From IMG/VR virus record IMGVR_UViG_3300009000_000010, positions 1 to 44,761 of that record: DNA of 44,761 bases; one strand, written 5' to 3'. Source of the stretch: a virus. The notes under the pieces were generated by a model that was given only the letters and a program-made list of their open reading frames with translations, ran no database searches and was not told the origin of the DNA. A program made the translations under genes and the position numbers. How positions within the stretch are numbered: the first letter of the stretch is position 1; every line of letters starts with the position of its first letter. Positions 38,899-44,761 of the stretch are shown piece after piece.

Positions 38899-39087
38899 AT
38901 GTGGGATGTGTTTTGGAACTTTCCTCTTTTCATGTATCATTTAATATTTACACTTTTATTTTGGGTGATGATACTTACTGGGTTGTATGCAGTGGTAACA
39001 TTTTACTGGGATAAATACAAAGATAAGTTGTCGTTTCCTAAACGTAATAAGGATGACGATGACATCGATTGGGAGAATGGTATATGA
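38899..39087 (+). CDS. small single-helix membrane protein
   Basis: 62 residues. Hydrophobic segment FPLFMYHLIFTLLFWVMILTGLYAVVTFYW (about 8-37) followed by a charged tail with KRNKDDDDIDWENG. AAGGAG ribosome site. Overlaps the next gene by 4 nt. Function unknown. Confidence 0.62.
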   Translation: MWDVFWNFPLFMYHLIFTLLFWVMILTGLYAVVTFYWDKYKDKLSFPKRNKDDDDIDWENGI

Positions 39088-39248
39088 CCACAGATTTAAT
39101 TTTAATTCACGCTGTTTTTATTCTTGCATGTGCAGGAGGTTCTTGGTTTGCAGGATGGAAACAAGGTAAACGAGACATCATTAATATGTTTATTGACGAT
39201 GACTTGGTAACAATAGAGCAACTGGAAAGAAAATATTCGGACTCCTAA
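39084..39248 (+). CDS. small membrane protein
   Basis: 54 residues. N-terminal hydrophobic stretch (LILIHAVFILACAGGSWFAGW) and a helical acidic tail (MFIDDDLVTIEQLERKY). Starts in an ATGA overlap. A late box overlaps its stop codon, so this string of small genes ends where a late unit begins. Confidence 0.58.
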   Translation: MTTDLILIHAVFILACAGGSWFAGWKQGKRDIINMFIDDDLVTIEQLERKYSDS

Positions 39249-39251
39249 ATA
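39244..39251 (+). promoter_or_regulatory. late promoter CCTAAATA for the carbamoyltransferase genes
   Basis: Overlaps the upstream TAA stop. ATG 39282 has a CAGGA ribosome site and a leader of about 25 nt. Confidence 0.62.
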
Positions 39252-39281
39252 ACTATATAAAATAAAACAGGAAAATATATT

Positions 39282-40475
39282 ATGGAAATTCTTGCGATTA
39301 ATTCTTCACACGATACTTCGATTGTTACCTTTAAAGACGGTGAGATTACGAATGTGTGGGAAGAAGAAAGACACAGACGTGACAAGTATTGGTCACCTTC
39401 AGAGAGTGAAGCAGAACTCTTAACCATTGTTCAACGTGGTATTGAAACACCTGAACACCTTGCATTTGCATCCTTTGACCGTAGAGTTCTTCTCTTAGGT
39501 TTATCTGAAGAAGTTAAACAAGACCGTAGACTACAAATCGATATTGCAAATGCCTTTGCACACGAACAAGTAACTCGTAGTCGTCTTGAACTTATCATGG
39601 AAGAGTTCAATGTTAAAGGTGCAAAACCTCGTATTACGATTAAGGAAGAACTACTAGACGGTGATAACACTATCCATGACAAGATGGCACAACAACTTGG
39701 AGTGGACAAATATCATTTTGAAACTGAACATCATTTGTATCATGCAGAGTGTGGATATTATTTCTCACCTTGGTATGCAGACGATGAACCAGTGATTGCA
39801 ATCGCATGGGACGGTGGTGGTGCCATGAGACACTATGAACGTTATCCTAATTATCAAGAAATTGAATCCATCTATCGTATCGATTCTAAACACACAGAAC
39901 CCAAGTTACAATGGCAAAGACTCTCTAATCATAGAGGATTAAGTGAGTGGAAAGCTGATGGGTTTGTTAACATGTTAGAAAATTGTTTGGATTGTCCTGA
40001 CGATTTAGAAGTTGAGATTGAAGGTGTACCAACAGTGTTCACTTCCCTACCCTCATGTGGTATGAACTTTAGTAATCTGTCCTATGCATTAGGATGTGAT
40101 ACAAAAGGTCGTGCAGCAGGTAAGGTTATGGGTATGGCATCTTATGCACCTCAACCGATTACAGACAATGTGTTTTCTAGACATACAGTAGCACAACAAT
40201 GTGAACTGGAGTCCTTAGAACACTCCTGTGCAATTATTCAACGTGCATTAGACCTAAACCCTGACCTTAAGAAAATCGTCCTCTCAGGCGGTTACTCGTT
40301 GAACTGTACAAACAATTATAAGTACATGCAACGATTCCCTGATGTAGAATTTTTCGTTGACCCTATTGCACACGATGGTGGAACTGCAGTTGGAGTTACA
40401 TTAAATCTTGCAAGACACTTAGAGGATAAAATCGTTGAGGAAGTAACTGAAACATTAAATGGAGAAGAAGAATGA
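39282..40475 (+). CDS. carbamoyltransferase, N-terminal (ASKHA) part
   Basis: 397 residues, matching the N-terminal domain of NodU/CmcH-type carbamoyltransferases. MEILAINSSHDTSIVTFKDGEI is the first phosphate loop, HHLYHAECGYYFSPW holds metal-site His residues, IAIAWDGGGAMRHYE and LSGGYSLNCTNNYK follow. The family moves a carbamoyl group from carbamoyl phosphate via carbamoyl-AMP. The C-terminal half is a separate gene overlapping by ATGA. Late promoter, so possibly a virion, glycan or DNA-modification role. Confidence 0.82.
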   Translation: MEILAINSSHDTSIVTFKDGEITNVWEEERHRRDKYWSPSESEAELLTIVQRGIETPEHLAFASFDRRVLLLGLSEEVKQDRRLQIDIANAFAHEQVTRSRLELIMEEFNVKGAKPRITIKEELLDGDNTIHDKMAQQLGVDKYHFETEHHLYHAECGYYFSPWYADDEPVIAIAWDGGGAMRHYERYPNYQEIESIYRIDSKHTEPKLQWQRLSNHRGLSEWKADGFVNMLENCLDCPDDLEVEIEGVPTVFTSLPSCGMNFSNLSYALGCDTKGRAAGKVMGMASYAPQPITDNVFSRHTVAQQCELESLEHSCAIIQRALDLNPDLKKIVLSGGYSLNCTNNYKYMQRFPDVEFFVDPIAHDGGTAVGVTLNLARHLEDKIVEEVTETLNGEEE

Positions 40476-41107
40476 TTGTAACAAATATTATTCGTGATAT
40501 GGATGAGGTCTTAGACCAACTCATTGATGACCAACAAATCGTTGCAATCTATCAAGGTCAGTCTGAATGGGGCCCACGTGCATTAGGAAATCGTTCCATC
40601 ATATTTGACCCACGTCATCCTGAAGCAAAACAAATTGTCAACGAGGTCAAACAGAGAGAAGACTACAGACCTTTTGCATGTAGTGTTCTTAAAGAACATG
40701 CAAGTGAATACTTTGATATGTTGCAATTAGAAGAACACGGTTCACCTTACATGTCTTTTGCAATTCAAGCTAAAGACAAAGCATACGAAGAGATTCCTTC
40801 TCTCGTTCATGCAGATGGTACGTGTCGAATTCAAACCGTAACCGAAGAAGGCAATCCAGTCTACTACAATCTAATTAAAAAGTTTGGAGAAAGAACTGGG
40901 ACTCCTATTATTTTCAACACCTCGTTTAACTTGGGTGGAGAAAGTTTAGTGGAGAGTGTCTACGATGCAATCGACACTTGTAACCGTTCAATGATTAATC
41001 ACCTTTACATTCCTGAAGAAGAAGGTGACCTCTACATTCCTTACGAATGTCTAAGACAAAAATCACCCAACCCTGAAGATTATGAAAACAAGTTCAGCGA
41101 AAGCTAA
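40472..41107 (+). CDS. carbamoyltransferase, C-terminal part
   Basis: 211 residues. SEWGPRALGNRSIIFDPRHPEAKQIVNEVKQREDYRPFACSVL is the hallmark of the C-terminal domain; TGTPIIFNTSFNLGGESLV completes it. Usually fused to the ASKHA domain in one chain of about 550-600 residues; here the two add to 608. Own ATG with GGAGAAGAAG ahead. The parts are expected to form one enzyme. Overlaps the next gene by 26 nt. Confidence 0.82.
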   Translation: MIVTNIIRDMDEVLDQLIDDQQIVAIYQGQSEWGPRALGNRSIIFDPRHPEAKQIVNEVKQREDYRPFACSVLKEHASEYFDMLQLEEHGSPYMSFAIQAKDKAYEEIPSLVHADGTCRIQTVTEEGNPVYYNLIKKFGERTGTPIIFNTSFNLGGESLVESVYDAIDTCNRSMINHLYIPEEEGDLYIPYECLRQKSPNPEDYENKFSES

Positions 41108-41414
41108 GGGACGAAAACTACAACAATGGTTTGCGAGTCTTTTAGTTGAAACACTAGGTGCAGACGAAGAAGATATAGAGTCACGTCCAATGGGTTCTCA
41201 AGGTGAGGACATCATTATGGGAAAACAGACTAGACAAATCTTCCCTTATAGTGTAGAATGTAAGAATCAAGAAGCAGTAAATGTTTGGAAAGCATACGAA
41301 CAGGCAACTGAGAATTGCAAAGGGTATGAACCTCTTGTAGTTATCAAACGTAATCGTACCAAACCTTTAGTACTTGTTGATGCAGAATATTTTGTTAAAC
41401 TACATAAGAATTAA
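41082..41414 (+). CDS. Holliday-resolvase-like PD-(D/E)XK nuclease
   Basis: 110 residues. AKAKGRKLQQWFASLLVE, RPMGSQGEDIIMG and PYSVECKNQEAVNVWKAYEQA give the R-G-R, GxD (GED) and ExK (ECK) pattern of archaeal-type Holliday resolvases and related phage nucleases. Likely processes branched DNA during packaging or recombination. Starts inside the carbamoyltransferase gene; followed by a 2 nt gap. Confidence 0.76.
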   Translation: MKTSSAKAKGRKLQQWFASLLVETLGADEEDIESRPMGSQGEDIIMGKQTRQIFPYSVECKNQEAVNVWKAYEQATENCKGYEPLVVIKRNRTKPLVLVDAEYFVKLHKN

Positions 41415-41416
41415 TT

Positions 41417-42085
41417 ATGAATACAGGAATGCCAGAAGATTGGACTAAAACACAAGGTCATGTATTTGCACCTTTTGGGCCACCAGTTTATGTGGGTCAA
41501 TTAGATGTAAATATTTTACATGAACTTCAAACACATGTTGATACTGTTAGGAATGATGAGTCACGTGATATGGGTGACCGTCTTGCAGGACGTATCATTC
41601 AACAATACAATATTTCAGACCTCTGCTCTGATAGAGTCTATGCTCATCTACATCAACACTTAAGTAATATGTGTGATGGAATAGAAAAGGTTACTGGTTA
41701 TGAATTCGGAAATTTTGATATCAATCAATGTCTAGTTGATGCACTATGGGTTAACATTCAAAAAGCAAACGAGTACAACCCCCCTCACCTACATGATGGA
41801 ATGTGGTCATTTGTAATGTACACTAAGAATGATATCTCTTATGAAGAAGCATTGGATAATCATTTCGACAGACAAAAAGGTCAGTCACTAGGTGGTTCAC
41901 TTGAACTAAAATACGGTGAAATGAACTGGATGAACTTTTCACAATATCAACACTACCCTCAAGTAGGTGATATTATTATGTTCCCATCATGGTTGCAACA
42001 TTGTGTTCACTCTTTCTATAAAGAAGGTGCAGAACGAATTAGTATTGCAGGTAACTTCCAATTTGCAGGGAGTCAAGGTGGTTAA
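41417..42085 (+). CDS. 2OG-Fe(II) oxygenase-family protein
   Basis: 222 residues of the phage PF13759-like group. ALWVNIQKANEYNPPHLHDGMWSFVMY carries the H-x-H/D motif, VGDIIMFPSWLQHCVHSFY the distal His, and ERISIAGNFQF the 2OG-binding Arg. Sixth such protein in the window. Beside the carbamoyltransferase it could act on the same molecule, but this is inference. GTG of the next gene lies within its last codons. Confidence 0.76.
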   Translation: MNTGMPEDWTKTQGHVFAPFGPPVYVGQLDVNILHELQTHVDTVRNDESRDMGDRLAGRIIQQYNISDLCSDRVYAHLHQHLSNMCDGIEKVTGYEFGNFDINQCLVDALWVNIQKANEYNPPHLHDGMWSFVMYTKNDISYEEALDNHFDRQKGQSLGGSLELKYGEMNWMNFSQYQHYPQVGDIIMFPSWLQHCVHSFYKEGAERISIAGNFQFAGSQGG

Positions 42086-42779
42086 TATTCAAGAAAGAAT
42101 GCGACAGAAAGCACTGGATGCTTATGTTGAAGTCGATGCACAAATTGATAAGTTTGTAGATAACGACTGTAAGAATTCTTTCTCCATGTCCAAGTATTTA
42201 AAACAACTAGAATACAGTGGTAAGGTTGTTGCATACATGCGAGGACTATTAAACGAACAGATAAAGGAACTGGAAAACAAAGAAGGGTGTGAACAAATAG
42301 AAGAGGCATACAACTTCCTCACCAAACCTCAACGTAAACGATTCATCAAATTTTTACAAGACATCGAAAAAGATGTGGATGCATACGTTGAAGAATACAA
42401 ACCTGTACGTAAGGTTCGTATCAAAACACCTAAACAGATGGTTCGTAAATTACCTTACCAACAGAAGTTTACCAAGTACGAATCGATTAACCCTGAAGAA
42501 ATTATTCGTGCAAGGATGCTTTACACTTACAACACTTCATCTAAAAAACTTACACAGTTTGATGCAGGTAACGGAGGATTGTCAGTTAAGGGTTCTCGTA
42601 TTACAGGATATAATACTTGTAAAGAAAAGACCTTGACAGATTTGCAATTACTTGATAGACTGGTAGTGGGTGGTAATATTATTGCTAAAGGTTTCTTAGA
42701 TGAGATACCAAGGTCAAAAGAAAAGGACGGAAACAATTTGATTACCAAAAATACATTATTAGTAAAAGTGATAAAATGA
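42078..42779 (+). CDS. hypothetical protein upstream of RNase H
   Basis: 233 residues from GTG 42078 (GGGAG ahead); ATG 42099 is an alternative, and the longer frame from 41967 lies in the previous gene. Helical N-terminal half (ALDAYVEVDAQIDKFV, LTKPQRKRFIKFLQDIEKDVDAY). Beta-rich C-terminal half with a conserved-looking IIRARMLYTYNTSSKKLTQF and GSRITGYNTCKEK. Possibly DNA-binding, as it is coupled to RNase H by an ATGA. No family recognised. Confidence 0.62.
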   Translation: MVNIQERMRQKALDAYVEVDAQIDKFVDNDCKNSFSMSKYLKQLEYSGKVVAYMRGLLNEQIKELENKEGCEQIEEAYNFLTKPQRKRFIKFLQDIEKDVDAYVEEYKPVRKVRIKTPKQMVRKLPYQQKFTKYESINPEEIIRARMLYTYNTSSKKLTQFDAGNGGLSVKGSRITGYNTCKEKTLTDLQLLDRLVVGGNIIAKGFLDEIPRSKEKDGNNLITKNTLLVKVIK

Positions 42780-43618
42780 TTTTAATAGACTTTACTCAAA
42801 CCATTATTGCTGGTTTGATGGCACAACTTAAAATGAACGATGGTGAAATCTCTGAAGATTTACTTCGTCATATGATTATTAACTCTGTTCGTAACTACCA
42901 AAAAAGACACGGTGGTGACTACGGACAAATTGTACTATGTACCGATGCTGCAAATCCATGGAGACGTGACTTCTATCCTCAGTACAAAGCAAACAGAAAG
43001 AAAGCACGTGAAGCATCTGATATGGATTGGAAGATGATATTCGATACACTCCAAACAGTCAAAGAAGAAATCAGAGACAACTTTCCGTACAAGTATATGT
43101 ACGTAGAACAAGCAGAAGCAGATGACATCATTGCAGTCATCACTAAACACTACAGTGATAAGGAAGACATTCTTATTGTGAGTGGTGATAAAGACTTTCA
43201 ACAGTTACACAAATACAGGGGTGTACAACAGTTCTCACCTAACCTGAACAAAATGATTCAGTGTGATGACCCTAATGCATTCCTAAAAGAACATATCCTT
43301 AGAGGTGATAAGTCAGACGGTATACCAAACATCCTATCCAATGACAATTGTTTGGATGAAGGTATCAGGCAAACTCCACTTCGTAAACCAATGGTTGATA
43401 AGTATATGAGAATCACCATTGAAAATGACGATAAATACTATCGTAATTACTTACGAAACCAAACTCTTATTGATTTGGATTTCATTCCTAGTGACATGGA
43501 AGACAAAATTCTAAGTGAGTTTGATAATGTGGATGTACCAAGTGGAAAAGTATTTGACTACTTGAGAACACATCGTCTGAATGAATTGCTAAATAATATC
43601 GAGGATTTTAAATTATGA
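42776..43618 (+). CDS. rnh: RNase H / 5'-3' exonuclease (T4 rnh-like)
   Basis: 280 residues of the FEN/RNase H family that removes RNA primers and flaps. MILIDFTQ (first Asp), CTDAANPWRRDFYPQYKANRKKAR (helical arch entry), EQAEADDIIAVI and VSGDKDFQQL are the acidic metal-binding motifs, and LRGDKSDGIPNIL is the helix-turn. Overlaps both neighbours by 4 nt. Confidence 0.93.
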   Translation: MILIDFTQTIIAGLMAQLKMNDGEISEDLLRHMIINSVRNYQKRHGGDYGQIVLCTDAANPWRRDFYPQYKANRKKAREASDMDWKMIFDTLQTVKEEIRDNFPYKYMYVEQAEADDIIAVITKHYSDKEDILIVSGDKDFQQLHKYRGVQQFSPNLNKMIQCDDPNAFLKEHILRGDKSDGIPNILSNDNCLDEGIRQTPLRKPMVDKYMRITIENDDKYYRNYLRNQTLIDLDFIPSDMEDKILSEFDNVDVPSGKVFDYLRTHRLNELLNNIEDFKL

Positions 43619-44136
43619 CAGAAGAGAAAAAACGAGGTAGAGGAAGACCTAAGGGTGCTCCTAACAAACCTAAAATGGAACTCATCGAAAAGAGAGTTCG
43701 ACTAACTAACAATGCAGATGTCTACGAGATTCTATGTCAAACAGACTTGGTTCTTGCAGAGTCAGAAGAAAATGCAATCACTGGATTACAAGTATTCAGT
43801 GACCGTAACGGTGCAGTAAAACCTGTATTACAATGGTTGTTTGATGATAAGATTGTATCACAACTACCTGAAGGTAAAACACCATACGGTGAAAACTCAG
43901 CACCAGGCCCTGACTTAACTGAGACTGCATTACGATTTGAATTTAAGAAGTTCAAATATTTTGTAACGGAACAGGTACCACCTGTACGAAGAGAAGCAAT
44001 GTGGATTCAACTCCTAGAAGGTGTTACTGCTAAGGAAGCAGAGTTGATTGACCTAGTCAAAGACAAGGTAAATCCATTCAAAAACATTGATAAGAAGTTC
44101 GTACAAAAGACATTTCCGAACACAGTTTTTAACTAA
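43615..44136 (+). CDS. conserved late-region protein (DUF6433-like) with AT-hook-like start
   Basis: 173 residues. The basic N-terminus KKRGRGRPKGAPNKPK resembles an AT-hook (RGRP core). The C-terminal part FVTEQVPPVRREAMWIQLLEGVTAKEAELI is a pattern I know from T4-like marine phages (DUF6433). Minor-groove DNA binding is likely for the start; overall role unknown. ATGA overlap with RNase H. A late box covers its stop codon. Confidence 0.72.
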   Translation: MTEEKKRGRGRPKGAPNKPKMELIEKRVRLTNNADVYEILCQTDLVLAESEENAITGLQVFSDRNGAVKPVLQWLFDDKIVSQLPEGKTPYGENSAPGPDLTETALRFEFKKFKYFVTEQVPPVRREAMWIQLLEGVTAKEAELIDLVKDKVNPFKNIDKKFVQKTFPNTVFN

Positions 44137-44139
44137 ATA
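44132..44139 (+). promoter_or_regulatory. late promoter ACTAAATA
   Basis: Overlaps the TAA stop of the DUF6433-like gene. The next gene starts 115 nt downstream, an unusually long late leader with GTCCT (44145-44149) / AGGAC (44224-44228) complementarity. Confidence 0.6.
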
Positions 44140-44254
44140 CTTTTGTCCTCAGAGACTATACATATGATAAAAGGGAAAGTTATGTATATACATTTCCTAG
44201 TGTGTAGAACTTTCTAGTCGAGTAGGACTCCATGGATTTTAATTGGGATATATT

Positions 44255-44761
44255 ATGGCAGATGAAATAAACAAACCTTCGGAGTTTAGTCAAACTCCAC
44301 CTGAACTTTCCGAAAAGGAAAGAATTCAAAAACGTATTCAAGACTTTCGTATTGGTCTAAAACCTCAGACAGCACAAGTTGTAAATGCATTACTAGAGAC
44401 TCACCTTAAAAATGGTGGTGCAAAACTCAATGAACTAGAAGCAATGATTCTAGTACGTGATGATATTGGTAATGGATTAGGAGAGTACAATCTTGCAGTA
44501 GAAACTGCAACGAAAAGACTCAATGAGATTGTTGCAATAGAAGAACTTGAGAAACAAGAAGAGTTTGCAAAACGAATTGATTTGGAAAAAACCAAACTCA
44601 ATGAAGAACGACTTCGAAGAAAAGAACTTGAGAAGAGAGTTGAAGAACTGATTGCTCAAGTCAACGGTCAAGATATAAGACAGTCACCTGATTGGACACC
44701 TTATACTCCACCTGAGTTAACACCTCAAGAAGTTCAAGAACCTGAACCAACTCCTGCACCT
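44255..44761 (+). CDS. coiled-coil late protein, 3' end beyond the window
   Basis: 169 residues visible, open at the window end. MADEINKPSEFSQTPPELSEKERIQ, a helical domain (TAQVVNALLETHLKNGG), then a long coiled coil (AIEELEKQEEFAKRIDLEKTKLNEERLRRKELEKRVEELIAQ), then a Pro/Glu-rich stretch. Late promoter upstream. A structural or assembly protein is plausible; not identified. Confidence 0.7.
   Translation, partial: MADEINKPSEFSQTPPELSEKERIQKRIQDFRIGLKPQTAQVVNALLETHLKNGGAKLNELEAMILVRDDIGNGLGEYNLAVETATKRLNEIVAIEELEKQEEFAKRIDLEKTKLNEERLRRKELEKRVEELIAQVNGQDIRQSPDWTPYTPPELTPQEVQEPEPTPAP

Overview
This 44.8 kb window is an AT-rich, tightly packed stretch of a T4-like myovirus genome of the marine kind, related in layout to cyanophage and pelagiphage myoviruses. 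The evidence is the family B DNA polymerase (gp43), UvsX, gp41 helicase, gp61 primase and T4-type RNase H, plus NrdA/NrdB/glutaredoxin, five tRNA genes and T4 late-promoter boxes (NNTAAATA). No photosynthesis genes are present, so the host cannot be named; a heterotrophic marine bacterium is a guess. Nearly all genes are on the + strand and most overlap by 1-50 nt.

Layout. (1) 1-5718: replication and recombination genes (gp43 C-terminal part, small membrane proteins, a lipoprotein, a thermonuclease, uvsX, gp41). (2) 5722-5911: a sigma70-type promoter and two abutting tRNAs. (3) 5921-16343: a late, probably virion block. It holds a ligase-like nucleotidyltransferase, a HIGH-type nucleotidyltransferase fused to a P-loop kinase, an HNH-tailed protein and many small proteins. 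Several of these have N-termini resembling T4 capsid-targeting peptides and sites resembling prohead protease (gp21) cleavage motifs. (4) 16393-19277: conserved late genes, tRNA-Thr, a PAP2 phosphatase and a four-helix membrane protein. (5) 19395-26954: early/middle nucleotide metabolism (primase, nrdA, a 2OG-Fe oxygenase, nrdB, glutaredoxin, SprT-like protease, HAD nucleotidase). (6) 27002-33809: late spanin-like pair, a cluster of 2OG-Fe(II) oxygenases, sulfotransferase, two tRNAs, MazG and conserved proteins. (7) 33748-34575: the only minus-strand cassette, a PD-(D/E)XK-like nuclease and a small membrane protein with their own promoter. (8) 34576-36699: a promoter-rich early region with long non-coding stretches, structured RNA candidates and tiny genes. 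(9) 36700-44761: a DUF262+HNH protein, a run of tiny membrane proteins, a carbamoyltransferase split in two genes, a resolvase-like nuclease, another 2OG-Fe protein, RNase H and a partial coiled-coil protein.

Two promoter classes are visible. Early promoters are TTGACA/TATAAT type; several carry a conserved GGGG-TTGACAATG-CCCC-T-run core that is also a terminator-like hairpin. Late promoters are TATAAATA/CTAAATA boxes, half of which overlap the upstream stop codon. In both classes the start codon often sits at or within a few bases of the predicted transcription start, so many genes look leaderless. The main leads are the leaderless architecture, the putative packaged-enzyme module at 6.5-16 kb and the RNA-structure-rich early region at 34.5-36.7 kb.
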